Source: Sorghum bicolor
Lineage: Eukaryota > Streptophyta > Magnoliopsida > Poales > Poaceae
DNA length: 64,000 bases
Direction of reading: 5' to 3'
Assembly (NCBI RefSeq): GCF_000003195.3
Contig: NC_012870.2
Location: 9,168,501 to 9,232,500, forward strand
Both the position numbers and the translations under genes were made by a program. Under the pieces are notes generated by a model. The model did not search any database. It had not been told where the DNA came from and saw only the letters and a list, made by a program, of their open reading frames with translations. Shown piece after piece: positions 51,618 to 63,918 of the stretch. Numbering within the stretch: the stretch's first letter is position 1; each line of letters begins with the position of its first letter.

Positions 51618-52979
51618 GTGACCTCCTTTTCAGAAAATCAGAAGTGGGTTTCGTGTAGTTGTCGCAGGTCGCAGCGTGGATTGTGCTGTGTCCCGTGGAG
51701 CGGTGGAGATGGCGATGCCGCACGATTTCGGAAGCCCGGACGTGCGCCTGTTATTTGCTGTTTCCGCGGTAATACAAAGTGGAAGAAAATGCAAGCATTC
51801 CATTTGATTTAGCACCAAAATGTTACCGAGACGACAACACATCACAATATTTGGTTTTGCCAATTTTTTTAAGTGATGCTCCGTGTGGTTATAGTTCCAC
51901 TAGGACTTTTACAACCAATTGTTCGTTTGGCTAATAAGTCATGTCAAAAAGTATTATTGGCTGATTTATTGTGAGAGAAAAACACTGCTAAATGATTGAC
52001 AGATTTGATTGCATTCCATATGCCTTGTTACACATTCGAGCAAATGCTAATTCTACAAACAATAAATTTGGACAACATCAAATGCTTAGAGCGTGTTTGG
52101 TTACCAAATCGTGCCACAACTTTGTCAAGTGTTTGGTTCATTGTCAACTTTTTTTCTTACTCCTTTTCTCCCCTGAATAAATCAATTCCTATAATTCGTG
52201 CAAGCCAAACTATCTTAAATTTAGAAAAAAAAAATAACATCTATAATATAAAATAAGCACATTATAAAAAAATATTCTACAATATATCTAATGGTATTTG
52301 TTTAAAATTGTGGGCTATTAGAAATAGCAGCATCTTTTTCAGAAGCTATAAAACTACAGTGCAACTATAGTGGGGCTATGTTAGATAGCGGTTTTAAGAA
52401 AATTATAAAAAAAAATCAAGTAATTGATTCATAAAAACACAGAAATAGTGAAAATTAGTGAATATAAATATGTTTCCAAGGCTTTAGGAGACCAGGGAAT
52501 ATTATTTGATATGGAATTATAGCATGATTTTGTGAAGTTTCAATTTCTCAAAAGACCAACTTAATAGCAAAAGATAGGTATACAATAACTAAACTGTCAC
52601 TCTAAAAGCTAAAATTAAAATAACAATCGCTATTTTAAAGCTACAACTAAGCAATTTAGCAATGCTAAACCGACCGTAGATAGCGGTCATAAATGATATA
52701 GCAGAAAAAAAAATAGGAATAACTTAGCACGGGATCTCTCTAGAAGCAATAGCGGCGCCATAGCGTTGTTATAGGCTGCTATTTAAATCCATATTGATGT
52801 CATAAATCTTGACAAAATTTCTAGAAATCTGGTCATTTTTTTAAAACATTGACTTAAGACAACTTTAAAAAACTATTTATTCACAGACAGATGGAGTATT
52901 TGGTTGGTGAAGGTTCAAAAGGTAAACGCTTGTAATGACGAAATGGTGTAAAAATACACCCTTTATGCCACAATATATA

Positions 52980-53206
52980 CTCCCTCTGTCCTTGAAAGAA
53001 TCCAGTCATAGTTTTAACTTTAACCAAATTTCTAGAAAAAAATGCTAAGATTTATGATATTAAAATCATTTTAAATTTATCATAGAATATATTTTCATGA
53101 AATGCTCATTTTGTGTCATAGATATTGATAAATTTTTTCTATAAAGTTTGTAAAAGAGTTTAACTAACATGGATTTAAAAATCGATTATTTCAAAGACAA
53201 AGAAAA
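52980..53206. mobile_element. Stowaway-like element (right end degraded)
   Basis: Begins CTCCCTCTGTCCTTGAAAGAATC after TA and ends near ATCGATTATTTCAAAGACAAAG, an eroded inverted counterpart. The interior has AACTTTAACCAAATTTCTAG and related AT-rich pieces typical of the family. Confidence 0.65.
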
Positions 53207-53306
53207 ATATTATACTTTATTTGATTCGAAGTTGTTTGTCAGATCTAGGGTTTGTGTGAATCCATGCGGCTAACGGTTAGCTCCTATGGACTTTGGTGGG
53301 TATTTC

Positions 53307-53444
53307 GCCTTGTTTGGATGTTGTCGGATTCACCTCAATCCACATGTGTTAGAATGGATTGGGATATAATTTAGTTCAAGTTCCACTCCAATCCACCCCA
53401 ACACATGTGGATTGATGCAAATCCGACTACGTCCAAACAAGGTC
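53307..53444. mobile_element. MITE (family A, copy 2, complete)
   Basis: A 138 bp element with ends GCCTTGTTTGGATGTTGTCG and the complement of GACCTTGTTTGGACGTAGTC, enclosing CCACATGTGTTAGAATGGATTG and its inverted counterpart. Same family as 36966-37098. Target duplication not clear. Confidence 0.8.
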
Positions 53445-53806
53445 TTAACGGGTTATTCTACCTAGATTTTTAATATATCCTCTTTTATTTAAAAATAAGT
53501 TTGAACTAATTTCAAAATCAAAGTACTCGTAAATGTTTTTTTACTTCGTAAATTGTAAATAAATTTATGTCTTTTTTAGGAACATAAATGAATTTATCTG
53601 ATACGTGACCTCTGCTTTAGACTATGGTGCTGGTAGGGCGAAGAAATGACATTTTTTCCAAAAAAAAACAAGAAATGATATTTTCGGATTTTCCTCTGTA
53701 GCTAATTTAATAATATTTATTTTGTCTTATTACTGTTTTAGCACCTTTTCATATTATTTTAATTAAAATTTAAATTGTTTGAATTTTTAAAAATATAAGA
53801 ATTGTA

Positions 53807-54065
53807 CTCCCTCCATATCTATAAAGAAAATCGTTTTAGATAAGATTTGAGTCAAATATTGAAAATATAAATCATGAATAACTTTTAAATTATTGAGTTT
53901 AGAAATATGAAAACCATATAAATAGATTTATCTTGAAAATTACTTTCATAAAAATATACCTATACCACTTTTTTATAAATATTTTTTTTTATAAAAAATA
54001 AAGAGTCAAAGTTAGACTTTAAAGACCGTATCGTTATCTTAAACGACTTTATTTAGGATTTTGAG
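53807..54065. mobile_element. Stowaway-like element (right end degraded)
   Basis: Starts CTCCCTCCATATCTATAAAG after TA, runs through an AT-rich interior, and ends with AACGACTTTATTTAGG, an inverted relative of the start, near GTA. Confidence 0.65.
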
Positions 54066-54095
54066 TACTATTGTACTAGGATAGGATAGGAGGGC

Positions 54096-54098
<3 letters not shown>

Positions 54099-54129
<31 letters not shown>
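54099..54129. repeat. (GA)15 microsatellite followed by a G-run
   Basis: Alternating GA followed directly by about ten Gs (54129-54138). Confidence 0.93.
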
Positions 54130-54138
<9 letters not shown>

Positions 54139-54989
54139 TGTTTTGTGGATAAAAGGCATGAAACGGGAATCCTGTGAATATTCTGGGGGTGCAACAGCTG
54201 AGCAGCCTGGACAAGAAGGAATACCCTTCCGCAATAATGCGCATCATGTGCAGCTAATCTCCGGCTGTGTGTGTGCCACCAGCTCTGGCGGCTGGGGCTT
54301 TCGAGTTGTCCCGGGGCCGGCCTGCGGCCGGCGCGGGGCCGTGTCCGGCCGCATGCGCAGACGAGGTGGCGATGGCGGAGGTTGCCGGCCAGGTTGGCTG
54401 GGTGTTGCCTATGCCTTTCCAACACTCGCTGCTTAACAAGTATGGCGTTCGAGTTGTGATGATGATGGAGCATTTCTTTAAGACGACAGTGATCGCTTTC
54501 AGGATGCGGCGGCGCTCGACTGCTGATATATTCCTTCATCTTCATATATACCACCATACGTTGGGGTGGTAGGTTCAGAGTCCAGACTGTGTCCACTGGT
54601 GCATGCAGCTCGCATCAGTCGTCTGACGTGGGAACAGCTCCGTGCGTGCTCAACTGGGCACACGCTCCGTTGGCATACATGATACATACAACAAATAACT
54701 AACGCAGAGCACGAAGAAACGCATAATGATAAGGGAAACGAGTGCCTGGGCCCCGGGAGTTTGTTCGAAATAAAAATGGCCATCCACTTGCTTTTTCGAT
54801 GAAATTGGATTGATATATACACTGCATTAATTCATTCTAGAACCCCTTTACAACAACTAGCCAGGAGATCAGTTGGCTAAAAATCACCTTTTTTACAAAA
54901 AAAAAGTGATAAACCACCGTTTATATTTGAGTTCAAAGGATTTATATTTATAGTTGGACCTCGAGTCTTTGCTTTATACTTCAAGTATA

Positions 54990-55243
54990 TTCCCTCCGTC
55001 CCATGAAAGAGTCGTCATAGGATTTGTGCTGGTTAAATTTTCTAAAGTTCGATTAGATTTATAGTAAATTTAACATCATTTCTATCTCTAAATAAGTTTA
55101 CTATGAAAAATATATTCAACGATCTATCTCATGATACTAATTATGTGTAAAAATATCAATATTTTCTTATATTTTGGTTAAAGTTAAAAATATTTGATTT
55201 TTCAGAAAGTATAAGAACAATATTTTGTATGGAACAGAGTGAG
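54990..55243. mobile_element. Stowaway-like MITE
   Basis: Starts TCCCTCCGTCCCATGAAAGAG and ends GTATGGAACAGAGTGAG, beside TA on both sides. About 254 bp, AT-rich, non-coding. Confidence 0.75.
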
Positions 55244-55527
55244 TAGTTAGGGCATGTTTCTAGCTTGTAGGTTGTTATAAAATGCAAGCTGAAACAAAAG
55301 GTCCTAGATTGTAATATACATATTCAATCCAAACATGTTACTTCCCTTGGTCTGTAGATTGCAACAATTTGCAAGATGTAATTCATGTTCTTTAAGTTAA
55401 AACAAACAAGCAGGGACAGATCTACGTACTTCCCGTTTTGGGTAACATTGCCGTTTTTACAAAGATTGATGTTCTGGGCTAGGAGAAGAAAATTTGACAT
55501 GATTGCCCCTGGACAAAACTAGGCGCT

Positions 55528-55605
55528 GAAAAAAAAAAGTCATCCCACGAGGCCTCGAACCTCACAACCAACACCACCACGCACTAGCCACCTGAGCTAT
55601 GAAAC
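55528..55605 (-). repeat. tRNA-derived sequence (SINE head or tRNA pseudogene)
   Basis: The minus strand shows an A box TAGCTCAGGTGG, then about 30 bases on GTGAGGTTCGAGGCCTCG. This contains a B box GGTTCGAGGCC and folds as a T-arm with a 7-base loop, followed by a run of Ts (complement of the A-run 55528-55538) as in a pol III terminator. The acceptor stem halves do not pair well, so I do not call a functional tRNA. Confidence 0.55.
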
Positions 55606-56236
55606 TTTCTTACAAAAGAATGCACCTGTAGACCAATAATTTAATAAGGTCAAAGGAGAAAAAATACTCCTAATTAATCACTCCTTGGTTACTACAATCA
55701 TGTCCTAAACATGAAGAATTTCGGATATGAAGGAAGTAGAGATTGAGTTGACGCAACCATGCAAGAACAAAAAAATAATAATTATTGGTTAAATGTTCAC
55801 CATATTTATATTTTCACGAATAAAAGTCTACACATACATACGGTAATCTTAGCTCAAATTTCGCCCGTACAAATAAGGTCTTAGTGTGAAAGATTGAGGG
55901 ACTCCCGTGATGTCATGGTGTTTGCATGTGTTTTCCTTAGGTGAAAATAATTCAAAAGACAAATTCATAAACAGTTATAGTGTGGCAAAAAAAAAGACTC
56001 GGACTGCGAGGGATGTGTTAAATTACCGTAGCCTGTGCGTTCCAAAATTAGGACGCTACTGCACCCCGAAAATTCAACATCACGAAAATGAAAATGGAAA
56101 AAAAGACGTATTTTTGCAACCCTCTCTGGTAGCCTGCCACGCCCTGACTCCCAGTCACTGCCCGTTCGGTTAGGACTCCACCACCTCCTTTCTCCATCCA
56201 TCGTCTTCTCAATTCGACAATTCCCCACGAGATGGC

Positions 56237-56244
56237 TATATAAA
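56237..56244 (+). promoter_or_regulatory. TATA box of the ACD11-like gene
   Basis: GGCTATATAAAGTAGG is a near-ideal TATA context, 291 bases upstream of the ATG at 56535. It implies a leader of about 260 bases that includes the GA repeat at 56485-56502. Confidence 0.65.
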
Positions 56245-56484
56245 GTAGGAATAGGAACCGATTCACCAAACCGCGAGTCCTCTTTCTCCCCCACGGCAGA
56301 ATTCCGTTTCCGGCCGCCTCCTATACATAGGCAGCCAGCCTTTCATTCACCCTCTCCCCTCCCCCCAGGCACCCCCCACACAGCCCAGCAAGCCGCGCGC
56401 GGAGGTGGGGCGATCGCACACCTCGCCGCGCGTCCTTCGCCTCCCTCCGTTGCGCCCGCCAACGGTCGCGCGTTTCCGGGGGGC

Positions 56485-56502
56485 AGAGAGAGAGAGAGAG
56501 AG
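56485..56502. repeat. (GA)9 run in the leader of the ACD11-like gene
   Basis: AGAGAGAG run 33 bases before the start codon, in a purine-rich stretch reaching the ATG. Third GA tract in the window, and second next to a gene start. Confidence 0.85.
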
Positions 56503-56534
56503 GGAGGGAGGAGGAAGGGAGAGGACGGGACAGG

Positions 56535-58333
56535 ATGCTCGGGTTCAGGCAGATGGCGTGGTCGTCGTCGGCGCAGGCGCAGGCGCCGTCGGAGCAGCTT
56601 TGCGAAGGGGCGGCGGCCGTCGTGGCAGCGCGCCAGGGGATGGAGACGCCGCTGACGGCGGTGGCCGAGGCGTTCGAGGAGCTGGCGCGCGGGATGGAGG
56701 CCGACGGCGGGGAGCTCCGCCTCGCGCCCTTCAGCGACACCTGTGCCCTCGTCTCCGTGCTCTTCAGCAGCCTCGGGATGGCCTTCAGGTTCGCCGAGAT
56801 CGAGTACGTCACCAAGGTGAGAGCGCGCCCGCCGATCCCGTCCCGCCGATCGATCCCCTTCGCGATTGTTCAGCGCGATCTTTCCTTTTTTTTCCCTTCC
56901 CCTACTGGATCATTTGCTTCGCTTGTACCGTTGTTGCGATCTCCGTGTCAGGATCAGTCCAATATTTTACACGGCTGACGAGATAACATGGCTCCATATG
57001 CTGTTTTTGACTTTCATCGGATCTTGCAGCGTCCACCGACGTTGCCCGAAAAAAAATAGATTGGATTATTCTATCTTTTCCTTCTTTCTATAGAAAAGAA
57101 AGTACGTCACCACAAAAAAATAGAAACTTTTTATTCAAATCGAAACTTTTTATTCTTTTCCTTCAAGGAAGCTCCAGGAAAGAACGCTGCCGCGTTCATT
57201 TGACTCGCAGTCGATTGCGTGCAGACTCTTTCAAATTTTCAATGGTCGGCGTTATTAGTACAAAAATCAAAATTGCTCACGCGTACTCCCGGCAAAGGAA
57301 CGTACCGGCGCTTCACCGTGTGGATACTGAATACTCATATCACCCATTCATCCTTCCAGGTGAACGATCTCATCGGCGCCGGCAAGTCGTACCGCACGCT
57401 GAGCGACATCCTCGACAAGGACATCCAGAATGACTGCGTGAAGAAGCAGGGGAGCCACTCCCGGAACCTGCGCAGGGTCCGCCTCGGCCTCGGCCTCATC
57501 AAGGCCCTCTTCGAGCAGTTCCTCGCCACCGAGTACGTCTCCTGATCAAACGCAAACATCTCATCACGAAACTCTGAACATTTCAGGCCAGATAGGCCGC
57601 TTTGACTGAATCTCAAGGCGTCTTTTTGTCCTGTGTACAACGACTGATGTGTCCTTTTGTGTGATGACAACTGCATGATTCAGACCTGGTTGTTACGGTT
57701 ACGGATAATAAATATATTATTTACCAATTGCCAACTGGTGCCCGGCCGTAAGCCATTGCATGTATAATAATAACTGTCAAGTGCTATGATTGACAGGTAG
57801 TTGTTTTGTTTCAAAATATATATACTGACAGGTCGCTCTGGTTCTTTGGCACTTGGTTTTTCAGGGGTTCATTGTATGATGCTGCTACGACAGCTTACGG
57901 GCAGGTCTGCGCGCCGTTTCATAGCTGGGCAATCAGGAAGGCTGTTGGTGCTGGCATGTACACCCTTCCAACCAGGGAGCAGTTGATAGTGCGGCTGAAC
58001 GAAACTGGTAAGCAAACATGAACACGCACCACGTTTTGAAGGATTACAAGTTTACCAATCTTGGAACTTCGAAAGAAAATGCCTTTGATTTATTCCTCAA
58101 AGGCTTTGCAGATGATCTATTATCAATTGTTAGGCATCTGAGATGCCTCGTCTCAGATGCAGATATTCTGCTAACTCTTCATTTCAGTTAAGTGTTAACA
58201 GTGTCCTTTATTGATTGTTGACGCAGATTTCTCGGTGCAGAAGGAGATGAGGAGATACATTGATGCTTCTAGTCCTATCATAGAGTACATCGATAACCTT
58301 TTCCTCTCGAGGAACATTAGCCTAGATTGGTGA
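56535..58333 (+). CDS. ACD11-like glycolipid-transfer-fold protein (ceramide-1-phosphate/phytoceramide transfer)
   Basis: A cytosolic lipid carrier. ACD11 in Arabidopsis moves ceramide-1-phosphate between membranes and its loss triggers cell death. Four exons: 56535-56816, 57360-57532, 57865-58007, 58227-58333, joining to 234 residues (Arabidopsis ACD11 about 206). The GLTP fold is recognisable by FAEIEYVTK, then LDKDIQNDC, GSHSRNLRRVRLGLGLIKALFEQ, HSWAIRKAVGAGMYTLPTREQ and the ending EYIDNLFLSRNISLDW. The SHxRNLxRVxxGL and HxWAIRKAV segments supply the phosphate-headgroup and hydrophobic-pocket residues known in the family. The N-terminus is extended and Ala/Gln-rich. A second ATG at 56553 is possible, but the first is used here. 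A TATA box and GA repeat lie upstream. All four junctions keep frame. Confidence 0.93.
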
Positions 58334-58746
58334 ACTGATCTGAACTGGACTGAAGATCAAGTCTGCAGCTTGTTCACAAGCTGTTGTTGGTGCCATCGAT
58401 TTATTCTGTTGGTAGTTACTTATTATTCAGCCTTGTTGGGTGGTGGATGGATGCTCCCTTTTCTTCCTTTGTTGCACGCACGGTCTCGTGCATGTGTTGT
58501 ACAACTGCATGATAATTCTAGCATGGCCATTGATATTCTTGCCGCCTGTCCATATAGAAATTGATGGATAATGCAATCGACTATTGAGATATGCAAGAGT
58601 TCTCTCCCTAATCCAGCTGACCTCGGTTTTGGTTCTCGTCTAATTATACCTTAGAATTCGAAATGCTGCAAGAGATTTGAGGTCTGAAATTTACAGGGGG
58701 CCTTCAATATTGTTTCTGTATCAGATATACAGTCAGTTGTTAGGTC

Positions 58747-58939
58747 AGTCTCAATGCATAATTTCATACACAGTTACGAAGACTATAAATTAGGTAATCG
58801 AGCCACATAAGTTTCATGGGGATGAAACTTCTCTCTCATCTGATGAAACTCTCATTTAATGACCCTGCCAAGTCAGCAATTTTGCTTATATAGCACTCTA
58901 TTTAATGCGCATGACACTCATGAAACATGCATTGAGACT
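58747..58939. mobile_element. MITE with AGTCTCAATGCAT terminal repeats
   Basis: A 193 bp element bounded by perfect 13 bp inverted ends AGTCTCAATGCAT and ATGCATTGAGACT, with further inverted matches inside (TTTCAT/ATGAAAC). Recognisable as a common grass MITE; superfamily not assigned. Confidence 0.82.
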
Positions 58940-59294
58940 AGTCTTAGGGTCATGACTCATGACGTGACAATGAATTTATGAAGAAACGGAAAGATGAGTT
59001 AAAAAGGCTTACAATTGGCTCCAGCTTCTTCACCTACTTCAAGTTGAAGCTCCTACTAGGTGCCTAAAACGAAAATGGTTTTCACCTAGAAGAATTAGCA
59101 CTGATCTAGAGCGCTGCACCAGCGTCGTCTCAATGGCTAAACACTGCACAGAAACAACAAAATCTCCCAAAGCCCTTTTGTAGTACCTAACCGTGTAAGG
59201 ACGATATAACACCGAACAAATCAATGGACGTCTCCCGAATCAGAGACCACTCTACCAGGAATCACACTAGAGCCCCCAATTTACAGAACTTACA

Positions 59295-59378
59295 ACATGG
59301 CGGAGAAAAATACAACTAGCGATCTTTCCTCCTAACAACATGACTGAGAAAAATACAACTATCGATCTTTCCTCCTAG
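59295..59378. repeat. Tandem duplication, 43 bp period, two copies
   Basis: ACATGGCGGAGAAAAATACA and ACATGACTGAGAAAAATACA begin the two copies at 59295 and 59338; both continue through CTAxCGATCTTTCCTCCTA. It ends 33 bases before the copia LTR. Confidence 0.9.
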
Positions 59379-59411
59379 GATGTCAGTCTTGCTCTGCTAT
59401 CTAGTTGGGCA

Positions 59412-59700
59412 TGTTAGAATGAATGAATGGTGGTAACGTGATGCCTGTTGAGGCTCACGGTTGCGTGTTAAGTAAAGGTGGGAAAAGCCCCCACCGTGGC
59501 TTACAGGAGATGAGTTGTTACAACCGTACAAAGCCCAAAGACAAGGATCTAGTCTATGACTAATGCTCTATGTTTAGTACAACACATATGCATGATCACG
59601 TATGAAGAAGCCTACCACTAATACTAGTCAAATGCATATGCATGATCACGTATGAAGAGGCCTACCACTAATACTAGTCAAATGCTGAATATTTCTAACA
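59412..59700 (-). repeat. 3' LTR of the copia element, with an internal 50 bp tandem duplication
   Basis: 289 bp with ends TGTTAGAA...TTCTAACA. Two adjacent copies of a 50 bp unit (59585-59634 and 59635-59684), each carrying CATATGCATGATCACGTATG, lie in the LTR's U3 side. The unit contains nested ATGCAT and CACGTA palindromic pieces. Confidence 0.92.
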
Positions 59701-59711
59701 CCCACCGTCAA

Positions 59712-62700
59712 TCACAACTGTCTTGACAAGTTGAGATTGTTCCTGAATTTAATCATCAAATTTTCTGGAAGTGCCTTAGTGAAACCGTCAGCAAGTTGAT
59801 CCGTAGTGCTAATAAATCTGATGTCAAGTAGTTTTGCTGCAACTTGTTCTCTCACAAAATGATAGTCAATTTCGATATGTTTTGTTCGAGCATGGAATAC
59901 TGGATTTGCTGACAAGTATGTGGCACCAATGTTATCACACCACAGACACGCAGCTCGAGGATGTGGAATACCTAGTTCATCCAATAGTTTACGTACCCAC
60001 ATAACTTCAGCTGTCGCATTAGCCAATGACTTGTATTCTGCTTCTGTACTCGAACGTGACACCGTAGCTTGTTTCCTTGCACACCAAGAGATCAAGTTGC
60101 CACCAAGAAATACGGCAAATCCTCCTGTGGACCTTCTATCATCAGGACAGCCAGCCCAATCTGCATCTGAGAAAGCACTGACTAACATAGAGTTAGATTT
60201 TGTGATTTTTATGCCTAGACTGATAGTACCTTGGACATATCTCAAAATTCTTTTAACTGCCTCCCAGTGTACTATGGTTGGAGAGTGAAGAAACTGGCAC
60301 ACTTTGTTGACTGCGAATGATAAGTCTGGTCGTGTGAGTGTAAGGTATTGAAGTGCACCAACAATGCTTCTATACCTTGTGGAGTCTTCAACTCCCAATC
60401 TAGTGCCACTTGTGATAGACAACTTTTCAGTTGTACATAATGGTGTCTTCACAGGTTTACATAGTTGCATATTGACTCTTTGCAAAATTTCAGATGCATA
60501 CCGTTCTTGTGTCATTAGCAATTCATCATTTTTTCTTTGAACTTGAATACCCAAGAAGTAGTGCAACTTACCAAGATCTTTGATTGCAAACTCCTTCTCT
60601 AGGTCTCAAAGAAGTGCATCCAAGGCTTCCTGAGAAGAACTAGCCACTATAATGTCATCAACATACACAAGCATAAAGATCACATAATTCCCTTTTTTTA
60701 TAAAAGAATAGTGATGTGTCAGCTTTGGAAGGAACAAAACTGAGACTCTGCAATTTCTTACATAGCCGAGAGTACCATGCCCGGGGTGCTTGTTTCAATC
60801 CATATAGGGCTTTATCAAGTTTACACAAGTAGTGAGGTTTGGTTTTGTCTTCATATCCTGGAGGTTGTTTCATATATACTTCTTCTTCAAGATGACCGTG
60901 TAGGAAGGCATTTGTAACATCTAATTGCCTTAAACACCAACTTCGTGACATGGCAAGAGATAGCACAAGCCTAATTGTAGCTGCCTTGACAACAGGACTG
61001 AAGGTTTTTTCATAATCAATACCATACCTTTGCTTGAAGCCTTTTGCCACTAATCGAGCCTTATATCTATCAATCGTACCATCTGATCTTCTTTTTATTT
61101 TATAGACCCATTTGCAATCTATTACATTCCTATTCTTTTGAGGAGGTACTAGGTGCCAAGTTTTGTTCTTATGTAATGCATCAAACTCAGTGTCCATGGC
61201 ATGTTTCCAATTTTTATCAGCTAAAGCATATTTCAACGTTGGTGGTTCCTCAGGTGAGACAGCTAACTGACCATATCGAATTGTGCCATCAGTGTATACC
61301 TTTGGTTTTCGTATTCCATGTTGTAGGCGAGTGACACGTTGATGTGTAGGACCTACATGATCTGTAGGGGTAGCAGATCTAGCCTCTTGTGGTGACAGAG
61401 GTTGGTCGGGAGCACCAGCAGTAGCGCCCAATTCAGCAGCAGATTCAACAGCGCCCTGCTCCCCCATCTGCAACGCACCACCTGGCGAAAGTGGAGGCAG
61501 AGTGGACGCGTGCTGCTGATATGATGCTGATCCGCCTGCAGGTTCTGCTGCGTGCGCTGGGTGATCACCTCCAGGATCTGCACCTGTCGTTGCCAAAAAT
61601 GGAAAGACGGAGGGAGCATTTTGGATGATATTTCCACCATTTTGTGTCTGGTTTTCAGCAGCTCCTGTATTCTCATCAGCCATATTAGTGTGCATAGAAT
61701 CAATGCCATTAGTATCAACAGTATTGTTATCCCCAAAAGTAGAACAAGGATTTCGAAGTGAGGTAGGAAGGAGAAGTATTTCTGATCTCAATCGAGCTCC
61801 TGCATTTGGGTGGAGCTTGGCAAAAGGATAGACATCCTCATCAAAGACAACATCTCTTGATATGTAGATGCGACCCTCAGCTATATCAAGACACTTGAAC
61901 CCTTTGTGCATATTGCTATAACCAAGGAAGACACATTCTTTTGAGCGAAATTGTAGTTTGTGAGTATTATATGGACGTAGGTTAGGCCAACATGCACAAC
62001 CAAAAGTTCTAAGTGTAAGATAGTCTGGTTTTTGTTGGAAAAGACGTTCAAGTGGGGTTTGCTCTTGTATGACTTTGCTAGGGAGTCTATTGATTAAGTA
62101 TGTGGCAGTAAGGAACGCCTCGTCCCAAAATTTCAGCGGCATAGAGGCATGTGCAAGTAAGGACAAACCAACTTCTACTACATGACGATGTTTTCTTTCA
62201 ACAGATCCATTTTGCTGATGTGCATAAGGACATGAAACATGATGAGATAATCCTATACGTTGGAAGAATGTATTTAGTTTATGATATTCTCCTCCCCAAT
62301 CGGTTTGGATAGCAAGAATTTTTTTGTTAAATTGGCGTTCTACCATGGATTGAAAATCATGAAATTTTTGAAAGACTTCAGATTTGTGTTTCAACAAGTA
62401 AACCCATGTAAATTTACTGAAATCATCGATGAAACTGACATAATAATTGTTTCTTCCAACAGAGGTGGGAGCTGGTCCCCATACATCTGAAAATACAAGT
62501 TCAAAAGAAGATGCTGAAATGCTTGTCGATTTTGGATATGGTAACTGGTGGCTTTTTCCCTTTTGACAAGCATCACAAATAGAAGGTTTATTTGGCTCAG
62601 AAATAAAGGAAATTTGATTCTTGCTAAGGACCTGATGTACTACTGTAGAGGATGGATGGCCAAGGCGGTTGTGCCACCTAGATGATGACGGCTTGATGGC

Positions 62701-63918
62701 AGCATGTATTGTTTTATTTGTTGAAGATGGACCGGATGTGGATGGCAACTTTAGTGGATACAATCCACCCTTGCATTCCCCTCTAAGCAGTATGTTCTTC
62801 GTGACCTGATCCTTGATCAAGAAATAATTTGGATGATATTCAATAAAAGCATTGTTATCAGATGTAAGGCGATGAACTGAGGCCAAATTTTTGTTAGCCT
62901 CAGTGACATAAAGAACATTGTTTAAGATAAGATTGCATTTTGTGGTTTTAAAAATACTTTGACCTATTTGGTTGATTCTCATACCTGCACTGCTGGCCGT
63001 GTGTACTTGATCATTGCCATGATACTTGTCCCTCACAGTGAGTTTGTCCAACTCGCCTGTGATATGATCGGTAGCACCGGTGTCGGTGTACCAATTTGTG
63101 TCGATGCCATAAGATGTGGTTGCAGCTGAGGCCGAGCGTCGCTCCGGTGGTGGCCTGAAGGAGGTTTCAAAACGCTTGTAGCACCGGTAGGCGCTGTGTC
63201 CGCCGTCTCCGCAGAGTTGACATGTAGTGATGTAGTCACGGTTGCCGTGGTTGTCGCGGTTGTTGTTGTGGTTGCCACGGCCGCGGTTACGGCCACCTCC
63301 TCGCTGGAAGCCGCCACCGCGACCGCCTCCGCCGCCGCGCTGGGAGCCTCCGCGACCACCTCGAGTGGCGGTGTTCACGGAGGTGCCTGAGTTGTTGGGT
63401 TGGCGCAGATCCATCCTTTGTTCCCAGCTGACGAGATGCGTGTAGAGCTCTCCGAGGGTGAGAGACTCCACACGCGACGACATGGACGAGACAACCGGAT
63501 CAAAATCCGTGTCTAGCCCGGCGAGAATGTACGAAGCCACCTCCTCGTCGTCAAGTTTCTTCCCGGCCGCCGCCATGTCGTCGGCGAGACCTTTCATCTT
63601 GCTGAAAAATTCAGCAACAGTGGACGATCCCTTCTGCGCATGTGCTAGCGCCATGCGGGTATTGATTACCCTGCCGCGGGATTGAGCGGCGTTCATGTCT
63701 TGAATGACCTTCCACATCTCGGCAGAGGTTTTGCAGTTGGACACCTGTACTTGCACATCCTTGGACACAGATGAGTAGAGATAATTGAATATTGTCTGAT
63801 CCTTACAAACCCATTCATCATAGTCAGAATTAGGGATCAACTCTTCTGGCTTGTCCGCAGCTTTAGCCACCATCCTGGCCGGCATAACTGCGGTCTTGAC
63901 GTCGAGGAAATGTGCCAA
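59712..63918 (-). pseudogene. Copia gag-pol polyprotein, disabled
   Basis: A long frame from 63918 down to 60658 carries the gag core, an RGG-rich stretch, the zinc knuckle [14 protein letters not shown] (about 63223-63182), a protease DTGATDH motif, the integrase HH-CC region ([19 protein letters not shown]), catalytic-core pieces ([29 protein letters not shown]) and the reverse transcriptase start ([40 protein letters not shown]). It then leaves frame at a homopolymer at 60693-60699. A second frame, 60566 to 59712, holds the RT end and RNase H ([42 protein letters not shown]). Between them an in-frame TGA lies at 60608-60606. On the gag side a TGA at 63921-63919 interrupts a frame that continues upstream, so 63918 is not a true start. 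Confidence 0.93.

Larger units (their letters stand above)
51650..56230. other. AT-rich intergenic region between CASP and the ACD11-like gene
   Basis: No gene supported. Contains several MITE-like segments listed separately. The segment about 52305-52790 has opposing AAATAGCAGC/GCTATTT pieces and AGCGG motifs suggesting a worn transposon. A GC-rich patch lies at about 54250-54450. Long open frames around 54040-54600 are composition artefacts, partly through the GA repeat. Confidence 0.55.
58334..59411. other. 3' UTR of the ACD11-like gene and intergenic DNA
   Basis: The first roughly 250-300 bases probably form the 3' UTR. Then come a MITE (58747-58939), unassigned sequence, and a short tandem duplication immediately before the copia LTR. 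No gene seen. Confidence 0.55.

Noticed and set aside
54039..54596. 185-residue minus-strand open frame
   Set aside because: It ends in a Ser-Leu run from the GA/CT repeat and has no recognisable domain.
55528..55605. A functional tRNA gene
   Set aside because: A and B boxes and a T-arm are present, but the acceptor stem halves do not pair, so it is listed as a tRNA-derived repeat only.
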